A stretch of 7,955 nucleotides of DNA from contig WQXD01000170.1 in the NCBI GenBank assembly GCA_009785015.1, positions 1-7,955 of the forward strand. The letters run 5' to 3'. The position numbers were made by a program, and so were the translations under genes. Under the pieces are notes generated by a model. It had not been told where the DNA came from, searched no databases, and was given only the letters and a program-made list of their open reading frames with translations. This document shows, piece by piece, positions 1 through 6,796 of the stretch; position 1 is the stretch's first letter, and every line of letters starts with the position of its first letter. This DNA comes from Oscillospiraceae bacterium (GTDB taxonomy: Bacteria; Bacillota_A; Clostridia; Oscillospirales; WRJC01).

Positions 1-383
1 GGTGCGAGTGTACCGGGCCGGAGGTAAGGAAATAGAGATAAATGATCATTATTACATAATGGACACCAAGATAAGTATGGATCAATTCAAAAAAGTGACG
101 CGTAGCCATTGGAGCATAGAGTGCGGGCTGCACTGGAGATTGGACGTGATCATGAACGAGGACAGGTCACGGAACAGGAATGGCCATTCGGTGAGCAATC
201 TGTCGATCGTGCGAAAGATAGTATTCAACATGGTGAGGTTAGACAAGACGATGGGAGAGCTAACGTTCAAGAAGAAGCTAACGCGGTACAGGGTCGATGC
301 GGCCAACGCCGAAAATCTCATCTTTTCCGTTTTCCCTACCGTCCGTTCTTGATTCTTTTTTTAAGCGATTACCATAGCCGGGT
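1..383 (+). mobile_element. Right-hand end of an ISAs1-family insertion sequence (partial)
   Basis: The window opens inside an insertion sequence, identified by the transposase C-terminus it encodes. The left end and most of the transposase lie outside the window. The right boundary is an estimate: read outward on the minus strand from about 383, the sequence begins CCCGGCTATGG, which loosely resembles the CAGGGCT-type termini of this family. Without the left inverted repeat and target duplication, the exact end cannot be fixed. The next open frame begins within ten bases of this boundary, so the insertion may have cut a resident gene. Confidence 0.6.
2..352 (+). CDS. ISAs1-family transposase, C-terminal fragment
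   Basis: This is the C-terminal part of a DDE transposase of the ISAs1 family. The frame is open at the left window edge, so the GTG at position 2 should not be read as the true start; a full-length protein would be roughly 350-400 residues. The recognisable signature is HWSIECGLHWRLDV followed by an acidic/basic NEDRSRNRNGH stretch and SNLSIVRKIVFNMV. It matches the family pattern HWxIExxLHWxLDVxFxEDxSRxRxGxxxxNLxxxRkialN. The glutamate in HWSIE lies where the last catalytic acid of the DDE triad is expected. The visible part contains no frameshift or internal stop. Whether the element is intact and active cannot be judged from this end alone. Confidence 0.88.
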   Translation: MRVYRAGGKEIEINDHYYIMDTKISMDQFKKVTRSHWSIECGLHWRLDVIMNEDRSRNRNGHSVSNLSIVRKIVFNMVRLDKTMGELTFKKKLTRYRVDAANAENLIFSVFPTVRS

Positions 384-389
384 TATGGT
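371..389. repeat. Short inverted repeat at the IS/gene junction
   Basis: ACCATA and TATGGT form a perfect 6-bp inverted repeat separated by a 7-base loop (GCCGGGT). It starts 18 bases after the transposase stop and ends one base before the next open frame begins. It has no downstream T-tract on the plus strand, so it is not a convincing terminator. It may simply be part of the IS end sequence or of the insertion junction. Confidence 0.4.
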
Positions 390-716
390 TTGCGTTATAT
401 ATTTTACAGTATAGAAAAAATTGACAGCACTATTTATAAAGCGTTATTTTCGTATATTGACGCAAACGAAAGTTTGTTATCGTTCGATACAAACGGAGAG
501 CGGCTGTTTCCTCCCGAATATATAAAAGAGCTGGAAAAGCGAGCGGGACGGCTTGAACTACCGGAATCCGCGGAGAAAAGAGAAGAGGCCATAGAAGAAT
601 TTAAGGAAGAAATAATGCAAAACCCCGAAAAATACGAGAGTACGGAAGTATATTTGGAAGTCGGCGACGATTATATTCATTTATTGAGCGCAAAAAATAT
701 TAAATACGCGAAATAA
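390..716 (+). CDS. Small charged hypothetical protein, possibly 5'-truncated
   Basis: I do not recognise this protein. It is 108 residues if translation begins at the TTG at 390, and it is predicted cytoplasmic, with no membrane segment. The middle (about 44-82) is strongly charged and rich in Glu and Lys, which suggests a helical, perhaps coiled-coil segment. The C-terminus (about 83-108) looks like a short beta/alpha end containing VYLEVGDDYIHLL. The TTG has no Shine-Dalgarno sequence upstream, and no ATG occurs in frame until about residue 76. The frame stays open back to the stop at 375, just inside the probable IS end. This fits either a weak non-ATG start or a gene whose beginning was removed by the insertion; I favour the latter. 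The next gene starts 9 bases after its stop, so the two were probably co-transcribed. Confidence 0.5.
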   Translation: MRYIFYSIEKIDSTIYKALFSYIDANESLLSFDTNGERLFPPEYIKELEKRAGRLELPESAEKREEAIEEFKEEIMQNPEKYESTEVYLEVGDDYIHLLSAKNIKYAK

Positions 717-725
717 GAATTTTAA

Positions 726-1487
726 ATGCAAAGTAAAGTTTACATTAAGCGGGAAAGGAAAAAATATATTATAAAAATTAATAAAAAAAGAATTATAGTC
801 ATTTTTATTATTGTTTTAGTCTTTGGCATAGCATTTATCCAAATTTTAAGGGCTGTTACACTTCACAAATCAACCGAGTTTTTCTTCGGCGTCGAAAGAA
901 GCGAGTTGCATATGGGCGGCGTTAAATATATTCCTGTTGGCGGAATATATACAAGCGGCAAAAATATTACATGGACTGATGGTTTTACCATTAATTCTTT
1001 GAAAGACGATCCCTCAAAAACTTTTGTTTGTGTGACTTCTTTTTTAGATTCCATTGGCTTATTTGTTCGCGAAGATTATATCATTCCACTGGAAGGAAAA
1101 GTTACAGCGGTATGCTGGGAAGTATATACCAATACTAAAAAAATAAAAGATTTGGAGTTTTGCCAGGCAATAAGTGACCTTTATAACTATAACGGAGAGG
1201 TTTTTGAATATGAATTCGGAGTGCCGCATGGAGATGATCTTAATAAGTACATGAAGGACTTATATATTGCTTATGAGGATTGTCCTGTTGCAACTATCCA
1301 AGTAGGCTCAATAGGTAAAATTAACAATCAATTGGTTTTTGCCAAGCGATTATCTTTATCACCGGAATACGACGAAGCAAGCAACTCATTCAGATATTTA
1401 TACTCTTGCAGGATAATACCTTTAGATTATTTGCCAATAGTGCAAAAATATGAACAAATGTTGGATTTATCAGACTTGAAAAATTAA
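726..1487 (+). CDS. Membrane-anchored hypothetical protein
   Basis: The protein has 253 residues. Residues 1-21 are strongly basic (KRERKK and KINKKR), followed by one hydrophobic segment at about 22-41, then a long polar domain. The positive-inside rule predicts a short cytoplasmic tail, one membrane anchor and an extracytoplasmic C-terminal domain. The section around residues 64-130 (GGVKYIPVGG, then DDPSKTFVCVTSFLD, LFVREDYIIP and GKVTAV) resembles a family of uncharacterised Firmicutes proteins built around an 'SFLD...VREDY.IP' core; this is recalled from the pattern, not searched. No catalytic motif is evident. The ATG at 726 is the first start in frame after the upstream stop at 716. 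Its ribosome binding site is weak, so translation may depend on coupling to the preceding small gene. The gene is markedly AT-rich. Confidence 0.7.
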   Translation: MQSKVYIKRERKKYIIKINKKRIIVIFIIVLVFGIAFIQILRAVTLHKSTEFFFGVERSELHMGGVKYIPVGGIYTSGKNITWTDGFTINSLKDDPSKTFVCVTSFLDSIGLFVREDYIIPLEGKVTAVCWEVYTNTKKIKDLEFCQAISDLYNYNGEVFEYEFGVPHGDDLNKYMKDLYIAYEDCPVATIQVGSIGKINNQLVFAKRLSLSPEYDEASNSFRYLYSCRIIPLDYLPIVQKYEQMLDLSDLKN

Positions 1488-1651
1488 AATTTACTGTTCG
1501 ACTGCTTTTTTTTATAATAATTTGACGCCGAAAGAAATGGAGAAAATATTTATGGATTACAACTTTTGTTTGACAAAAAATCATTTGTTCAATTTCAGTA
1601 AATTAATTTTGCGGAGAAATTGATTATAAAAAAATCTTTACCTTGATTTTA

Positions 1652-1682
1652 TTGTTTTTTTGTGTTAATATTTGTATATAAT
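1652..1682 (+). promoter_or_regulatory. Candidate sigma-A promoter for the nitroreductase gene
   Basis: TTGTTT at 1652-1657 is followed after 17 bases by TATATA (1675-1680), overlapping a perfect TATAAT at 1677-1682 (19-base spacing). Transcription would begin near 1688 and give a leader of about 70 bases before the GTG start. The surroundings are very AT-rich, so chance matches are likely; the support is the good -10 and its position just upstream of a gene with a strong ribosome binding site. Confidence 0.45.
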
Positions 1683-1744
1683 TTACCTGAAATCCGGAGA
1701 CAATGAATAAAATGATTTATGAGTTTACAGAAAAACAAAAAAAT

Positions 1745-1751
1745 AAGGAGG
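1745..1751 (+). promoter_or_regulatory. Ribosome binding site that fixes the nitroreductase start
   Basis: AAGGAGG lies six bases before the GTG at 1758. It is the strongest Shine-Dalgarno match in the window. It rules out the upstream in-frame ATG at 1719, which would place the Shine-Dalgarno sequence inside a lysine-rich N-terminal extension. Confidence 0.85.
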
Positions 1752-1757
1752 AAAAAA

Positions 1758-2360
1758 GTGAGCGATAAAGAAAAATATGTATTTGAGGCTATCTTTTCAA
1801 GGCGGAGCGTCCGCGGATTTATCGAAGATAAACCGGTCGAAAAAGCAAAAATAACAAAACTGCTTGAGGCGGCGATGGCGGCGCCGTCCGCCTGCAATAC
1901 GCAGCCATGGGAGTTTATCGTGGTTACCCAAAAAGACAAAATGGCGCGCCTGCGAAACGCTTTGGGCGAGGAAAACAGATATAACGCCCCGATGGCGATT
2001 ATCACCTGCGCCAACGCGGGATATATACCGTGGGAGGGCAGCGGCTGGATGATCGACTGCAGCGCGGCTGTTCAAAATATGCTGATAGCCGCAACGGCGC
2101 TGGGGCTGGGTTCCCTGTGGATCGGCTGGAACCACGAGGATATACTGCGCGAAGCATTTGAAATACCCGAACACATAAAGGTGTTGAACATCACATATTT
2201 CGGCTATACGGACAAAATCATAGAATCGGGCACCAGATATGCCGAGGACGCCGTATTTTGGGAAAAGTATGATCCGGCGCGCGCAAGGCCGGCCAAAAAG
2301 GTTGTGGAATACGGGCCGGTCAAGATAAACGATTTATCCGTCAAGGCCCCGACAGTATGA
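1758..2360 (+). CDS. Nitroreductase-family FMN oxidoreductase
   Basis: The protein is a 200-residue member of the nitroreductase superfamily, cytoplasmic FMN-dependent NAD(P)H oxidoreductases that usually act as homodimers. The FMN-binding signature RRSVR (15-19) near the N-terminus is followed by the PSACNTQPW loop (43-51), which contacts the flavin. A helix follows (WMIDCSAAVQNML, 97-109), then the conserved GLGSLWIGW segment (116-124), another flavin-contacting region. The length is normal for the short subfamily (about 170-220). The start is GTG, chosen because of the AAGGAGG six bases upstream. The physiological substrate cannot be read from the sequence; the family includes nitro-, quinone- and flavin-reducing enzymes. 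The gene appears to have its own promoter and converges with the large minus-strand gene, so it is probably not part of that operon. Its G+C content is visibly higher than that of the two genes to its left. Confidence 0.92.
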   Translation: MSDKEKYVFEAIFSRRSVRGFIEDKPVEKAKITKLLEAAMAAPSACNTQPWEFIVVTQKDKMARLRNALGEENRYNAPMAIITCANAGYIPWEGSGWMIDCSAAVQNMLIAATALGLGSLWIGWNHEDILREAFEIPEHIKVLNITYFGYTDKIIESGTRYAEDAVFWEKYDPARARPAKKVVEYGPVKINDLSVKAPTV

Positions 2361-2363
2361 TTT

Positions 2364-5198
2364 TCAAGTTTCAAGGAAAACCAAATCGCTGACGACTTCG
2401 TCCCAGGAATCATATGAGGCATTCATCACTATCGGAATATTTTTCTCGCACGCAATATCAAAACATGATTTTAATTCATCTTTGACGGCGGAATTGTATA
2501 CAGGTTTGTTTACCGGGTAATACTGTCCGAATTTATCAGACATCGCGGAACTTAACATCACTGACGAAGCAAAAGGCAAATCTTTTTTGTAATCATATCC
2601 CTCAACCTGCGCAAACGCTGTATTTACGGCATAATGATCCGCGATTGTTTTTATTTCGCCGGCATTATATATTGCGTCGTGCCTGTTTTGCAGATACATC
2701 GTCATGCCGCGTTCACTGCATATCCGTTCAATTTGTTTAAATGATTGTTTTATTCCGGCTTTTGCCTGTTCATGCGTGTATTCGTTTTCGGCGTTTCGCT
2801 GCGAAGTGACAAAGATTGCTTCCGCTGAGTATAATTGGGCTTTGTCGAGTACCGAAGTTATTCTGTTTATCGATTCTTCGGCGCGCTCGGGTATATTTCC
2901 GATTAGCGAAAAGTCGGGGAAATGGTTTATCATACCCGTGAAATCTATCATGAGCCTTACTTTTTGAAGTTTTACATAATGCGCTTCTTTTTCCGCCGCG
3001 GATTTGTCCAATCTTTCGAAATATCCGGACCCGACCATGATTCCCTTGAAATGATGGGAAAAAGTCGGGTGATTCAAAAGATAATCTTTTATTGACGGAG
3101 AAGGTTCTATTTTTAAAAACAAAGTTTTTTCTTGTTTTACAGGCAGACTTTCGGGGTAAATATTCAGCGGTTTTTCTGTTACGGTTACGCGCCGGATTTG
3201 GCAATCGCCGGGTTTTATGATATATTTTCCCGATTCATTCCCGGTAATATTGTCATCTTCCCTCAGAAGCGGCAAATATTCTTCGCAATCGTTGACGCCG
3301 CCCGGAATATCAAGCGTTTCGGCGTTTATTATCGTTCCGTTATGGCAGATAATATCAAAATGTTCTTCGCAGAAACGGCTGTTTGCCACATAAAGAGTAT
3401 ATTCGTTTTGGCCGTTTTCGCCTGCTTTGAAAATATTGACGCAGTAACGCAGATTTTTATTATTCACGCTGATAAGGCGTAAATTATTGAATTCGTTTTC
3501 GAATAATTTTTCAACGTCGGGGGTGAACGAATAAGGCTGCGCGACGAGTGAATTGATTTTGTTTTCCTTACTGTACGTTTGTTTGCCGTCAAACGCAAGC
3601 CCATTATCGGGGTTATTCACAATAATTACGGCTCCGTTTTGATAATTAATTTGCGTTATATTTTTATCTTTGCAATCGTTCATTCCGAAAAAGTCCGGAT
3701 ATTCCCCGTCATATTTCGCAAGCTCGGCATATTTACATACAGTTTCGGCAAATGCGATTACTCTGCCGCCGCTGCGAACATATTCTTTGAGTTTCAAATA
3801 CAGTTCCAGCGTAAGTTCGACGGCGCTGAGAATTACCGCGACGGCGTAACGGTTTAATATTTCGCCGCGTATATCGCTCAAAAGCACATCGGCTATTTCG
3901 CCGAACGGCGCAGGCGGATCGAATCCCCGTTCGTCGCGGTAAAAACCGGCGTTTTCATACCCGGGATACAACATGGACAACAAAGCGTGAAGCTGATAAT
4001 CGCCGTCATTATACGGTAAATTTCCCCATACCCTGTATATTTCGCCCGCGTATAAATGACGGGGCGGAACCCAGCCCGAGAAGAAGTCCGCGATAATGAC
4101 AAGCGGAACGTACATCACGCCGGGGTCGGGGTAACGCTCGACAAATTTTAAGCAGTCCCTCTGTATGCCGCCCACCGGGGTGAGCACGTTGCGTTTTCCG
4201 CCGATAATATAACTGTTTTCGTCGTTTTCACCGTTTCCTGTATCCCCGGATGTAAGCCAGCTGTTTTCAAAACCGAGAATGTCGCAGTTATACATATATT
4301 GATTATATATAAGCCGTTTTAAAAGTCCCAGGCTCGTTCCCGCAAAACGACCCATTTCATACCCGCCCGACGTGTCGGCTTCTTTTGAGTCTATGCAGTA
4401 ATCTTTGTATCCCCAGCGGTTCCATACGGAGGCGTTCCCGTACCAGAGAAGACCGTATTGTTTGCCCGCGCCGCGTATGAAGGAAAACCACATGGGGCTC
4501 GACGGCAGAGCCTGTCCGGTTTCAGCCCCGAGCATGATAGAATTGCCTTCTTTGGCGAAATAGTGGAGAAAAGTAAGTGAAGCCAGCGTGACGGTATGGT
4601 TCAGCATGGCGTCGAATAATTTTTCAAAATATTTTTGAAAATTTTTATACTGCGTCCGGCGGCAGTCGGCAAGCGGAGCGGACTGGCGGGCGTAACCGCT
4701 GTAACGTCCGTCCTGCTCCCCGTTGTCGTATCCGAGAAAACGGTCGCCGAGCTTTTCGCGCATAATTTTATCAGCTTCGGAAGGAATGGCATATTCGCCC
4801 CAAATCGAGCCGCCGGAGGGTTTTGAGCCGGGGACATAACCCCAGAAATCGAAAAGATAAAGTCCCTCGCGCTCGCAAAGTTCGACCAATTCGTCGAAAT
4901 TTTCGGCGAAAAGAGTGGGATACACGGGCCATAATACTTTGCCGAGCTTGAAATGCCGGACATACATATCAACCGTTTCTTCCATGTTGACAATTCTTGT
5001 CATGTTATTGTTTTGCGTAATAGCTGCGTCCTGCCCGCAGGACGGCAAATTTTGAATATTTTCCGACTGGAAACCGCGCAGCGACGTGAATTGTATGCGG
5101 TTTTCAAGCGCTTTTCTCGTTACTGCGGGCGCGGTTCTTTGATTATATTCGGGATATTCTTCGGGATTTATTTTGTATATATAAATTCTGTTGCTCAT
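2364..5198 (-). CDS. 944-residue multidomain protein: glycosidase-like barrel plus xylose-isomerase-like C-terminus
   Basis: I cannot name a family for the whole protein. Residues about 65-400 read as a TIM-barrel glycoside-hydrolase-like domain: a barrel-type strand (KVLWPVYPTL), FWGYVPG, then FLGYDNGEQDGRY (154-166) and IMLGAETG (221-228). E161 and E226 are the best candidates for catalytic acids. Residues about 430-490 (SDIRGEILNRYAVAVIL, then LKEYVRSGGRVIAF) resemble the degenerate glutamine-amidotransferase-like domain found in beta-galactosidases of the GH42 type. Residues about 520-690 are beta-rich. Residues about 735-944 have the helix-strand rhythm of a xylose-isomerase-like (AP-endonuclease-2) barrel, but the usual metal-binding Glu appears as Gln in MYLQNRHD (834-841). 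No signal peptide is seen, so the protein is probably cytoplasmic. AAGGAG lies eight bases before the ATG. It is the last gene of the minus-strand cluster, 129 bases after its upstream neighbour. The domain calls are by eye and could be wrong in detail. Confidence 0.65.
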   Translation of the reverse strand: MSNRIYIYKINPEEYPEYNQRTAPAVTRKALENRIQFTSLRGFQSENIQNLPSCGQDAAITQNNNMTRIVNMEETVDMYVRHFKLGKVLWPVYPTLFAENFDELVELCEREGLYLFDFWGYVPGSKPSGGSIWGEYAIPSEADKIMREKLGDRFLGYDNGEQDGRYSGYARQSAPLADCRRTQYKNFQKYFEKLFDAMLNHTVTLASLTFLHYFAKEGNSIMLGAETGQALPSSPMWFSFIRGAGKQYGLLWYGNASVWNRWGYKDYCIDSKEADTSGGYEMGRFAGTSLGLLKRLIYNQYMYNCDILGFENSWLTSGDTGNGENDENSYIIGGKRNVLTPVGGIQRDCLKFVERYPDPGVMYVPLVIIADFFSGWVPPRHLYAGEIYRVWGNLPYNDGDYQLHALLSMLYPGYENAGFYRDERGFDPPAPFGEIADVLLSDIRGEILNRYAVAVILSAVELTLELYLKLKEYVRSGGRVIAFAETVCKYAELAKYDGEYPDFFGMNDCKDKNITQINYQNGAVIIVNNPDNGLAFDGKQTYSKENKINSLVAQPYSFTPDVEKLFENEFNNLRLISVNNKNLRYCVNIFKAGENGQNEYTLYVANSRFCEEHFDIICHNGTIINAETLDIPGGVNDCEEYLPLLREDDNITGNESGKYIIKPGDCQIRRVTVTEKPLNIYPESLPVKQEKTLFLKIEPSPSIKDYLLNHPTFSHHFKGIMVGSGYFERLDKSAAEKEAHYVKLQKVRLMIDFTGMINHFPDFSLIGNIPERAEESINRITSVLDKAQLYSAEAIFVTSQRNAENEYTHEQAKAGIKQSFKQIERICSERGMTMYLQNRHDAIYNAGEIKTIADHYAVNTAFAQVEGYDYKKDLPFASSVMLSSAMSDKFGQYYPVNKPVYNSAVKDELKSCFDIACEKNIPIVMNASYDSWDEVVSDLVFLET

Positions 5199-5206
5199 AC
5201 AATCAG

Positions 5207-5212
5207 CTCCTT
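5207..5212 (-). promoter_or_regulatory. Ribosome binding site of the 944-residue protein
   Basis: On the minus strand AAGGAG sits eight bases upstream of the ATG whose complement ends at 5198. It supports this ATG as the true start, so the long N-terminal stretch before the first barrel strand is genuinely translated. Confidence 0.75.
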
Positions 5213-5306
5213 TACTATCTGTCTCTTTTTGACAAAAATTTCACTTTATCAAACTGAGGTTTACATAAAAATGCAATCGTCCGTGTTTGTTTTTATCATA
5301 ATTTCG

Positions 5307-5318
5307 TATGCCGGCATA
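5307..5318. repeat. Perfect 12-bp palindrome between the two large genes
   Basis: TATGCCGGCATA is exactly self-complementary and begins ten bases beyond the stop codon of the 483-residue gene (minus-strand direction). With no loop and no following T-run it is a poor terminator; it is better read as a possible dimer-binding site. On the minus strand a TATGAT (possible -10) begins six bases downstream of it, so the palindrome would lie in the spacer of a promoter there, but no good -35 accompanies it. Confidence 0.35.
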
Positions 5319-5327
5319 AATTGAAAA

Positions 5328-6779
5328 TCACCTCAATCTCAAGCCGATTTTCGAATAGCCGGCGGCGGCCGATTCGGCGCGTTCGTCAACCGACATGGGG
5401 ATCGCGTCATAAATGGACAGAGCCATATCGTAATACCGTTTGCGGATTTTCTCTCTTTTTGTATCTGCGATTTCTCCCGTCATTTCCAAAAAATTCCGGG
5501 CGTGCCAGAGCAAATCTTTGCGGTATGTTTCAGCGCCGGGGAATAACGGCAGTTCACATTTTGCGCCTCTGCATGTTTCCAAACGGTTTATCAGCTCTTT
5601 AAAATTCGCCTGCAATTCATTTTTTGTATATATGCGGCGCGGATAATGCCCCCATCCCGGCACGATTTCAAACGATTCCATCAATGGCCCGATTGCCGGG
5701 TCGCCAAATACAAGCCCGGTAAATTCCGAGCTGAGTTTTTCGGGCGTTTGCGTGGGATCTATGAATAACTGCGCTCCGGCGTACATGGCAAGCATATTCA
5801 ATTTCGGCGTCATCGTGTAGCTTATACCGCCGAAATACGGGACGTCTGTTTCCATCAACCGTTTTTGCTGCATTCTCGGCAGCCGCCAGTGGGGATAATT
5901 GATCAGCTCTCCCTCCGCAAGCGAATAGTCCCAGCTTGTCACCCTGTTTGTCTGCGCGGCTTTGCAGATCCATTCACGGCCGTCATATCCGCCGCCAGGT
6001 TCGCTGTCCGGATTAAATCCGAGGTTGATCGCAAACATCGTATCTTTTTTAAACGCCGGCAAATATTTTATCAAATCTTCCATAGAGCGTTTGGCGCGTT
6101 CGGGGCTCCCCCTCCAGATGGCCGGAAGCTCACCGGGTTTTCTGTTTCTCTCGAATTTGGTCATCATGGCAAAACTGCCGTCCCAATCCGGTATCTCCGC
6201 CATATCTTCACCCCAGCCGGTGAACGGCGTTCCCCATGTGCCCACTTCGACGACGGTATCGGGCGAATTTTTCTTTATCAGTCCGGACAGCTCAACGCAC
6301 AACTCAATATAAGTGACATGATTGCAGCCGTTGCGGTTGCAGCCTCCGGGGTCGCCCGGGAAAATTGTGAATATATCCGCTCCGGCGAGTTTTTTGGAGT
6401 AGAAATCCCAAAATTCGATGATCTTTGCCCTGTCATCCGGGATATTGGGGCAGGCTAAATACCACTGCGCGCCAATTGTGTTGACGGTGATCAACGGGTT
6501 GAACTTGATACCGACGTCCCTCGCCGTTTTCATCAGCTTGCAAATTGAATCTACGGCGTTGTCGCGGGCCGGCCCGGGCTCATAAAGCGTCGGCGGGATC
6601 CAAAATTGAAAATTATTGTACCCGAATTCTTTGATTTGGACAAAGAACGAATTCCAGTCATCATCGCTCCATTTTCCCGGGGCATTGTGATAGATAAAAT
6701 TTACATTCCAGTAATTCTGCAGATGCTCCGCAAAATTGACATAACAGGTCCTGTGTTCAAACGCCGGATTTTTAATCAT
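5328..6779 (-). CDS. Probable TIM-barrel glycosidase-like protein with D-P-G-G-C signature
   Basis: The protein has 483 residues and no signal peptide. I do not recognise a named family. The first 300 residues alternate hydrophobic strands and helices as in a TIM barrel: YNNFQFWIPP (54-63), IKFNPLITVN (91-100), IFTIFPGDPGGC (136-147), TVVEVGTWG (175-183), MFAINLGF (248-255), VTSWDYSLAEGE (280-291). D143 in PGDPGGC ends a predicted strand, where catalytic acids sit in sugar hydrolases; C147 and C152 follow as C-x4-C. E178, D284, E289 and E291 are other candidate acids. Residues about 345-483 are helical, as in a C-terminal helical cap. The overall look recalls GH20/GH84/GH67-type enzymes, but this is impression only. 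The start chosen (ATG ending at 6779) has AAGGAG eight bases upstream; an in-frame start 15 codons earlier overlaps the cupin gene and lacks this support. It follows the cupin stop by 17 bases, so the two are almost certainly co-transcribed. Confidence 0.68.
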   Translation of the reverse strand: MIKNPAFEHRTCYVNFAEHLQNYWNVNFIYHNAPGKWSDDDWNSFFVQIKEFGYNNFQFWIPPTLYEPGPARDNAVDSICKLMKTARDVGIKFNPLITVNTIGAQWYLACPNIPDDRAKIIEFWDFYSKKLAGADIFTIFPGDPGGCNRNGCNHVTYIELCVELSGLIKKNSPDTVVEVGTWGTPFTGWGEDMAEIPDWDGSFAMMTKFERNRKPGELPAIWRGSPERAKRSMEDLIKYLPAFKKDTMFAINLGFNPDSEPGGGYDGREWICKAAQTNRVTSWDYSLAEGELINYPHWRLPRMQQKRLMETDVPYFGGISYTMTPKLNMLAMYAGAQLFIDPTQTPEKLSSEFTGLVFGDPAIGPLMESFEIVPGWGHYPRRIYTKNELQANFKELINRLETCRGAKCELPLFPGAETYRKDLLWHARNFLEMTGEIADTKREKIRKRYYDMALSIYDAIPMSVDERAESAAAGYSKIGLRLR

Positions 6780-6787
6780 TTTTCTTT

Positions 6788-6793
6788 CTCCTT
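6788..6793 (-). promoter_or_regulatory. Ribosome binding site that decides the start of the 483-residue protein
   Basis: AAGGAG on the minus strand lies eight bases before the ATG at 6777-6779, in the 17-base gap after the cupin stop. It favours this ATG over an in-frame start at 6824, inside the cupin gene. Confidence 0.78.
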
Positions 6794-6796
6794 CTT

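Noticed and set aside
1500..1515. T-run at 1505-1513 as a terminator after the membrane protein
   Set aside because: No stable inverted repeat precedes the T-run, so an intrinsic terminator is not supported.
1719..1757. ATG at 1719 as the nitroreductase start
   Set aside because: It would add a lysine-rich extension encoded by the Shine-Dalgarno region itself. The AAGGAGG six bases before the GTG at 1758 is decisive.
2770..3204. Open frames of about 90-145 codons overlapping the 944-residue gene on both strands
   Set aside because: They are out-of-frame or antisense shadows of a long continuous coding frame; none has a ribosome binding site or a recognisable motif.
5865..6458. A 197-codon open frame on the plus strand opposite the 483-residue gene
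   Set aside because: It lies wholly antisense to a gene with a good ribosome binding site and a coherent barrel-like protein. Its product is rich in Arg, Ile and Phe without a recognisable motif, as expected of a mirror frame.
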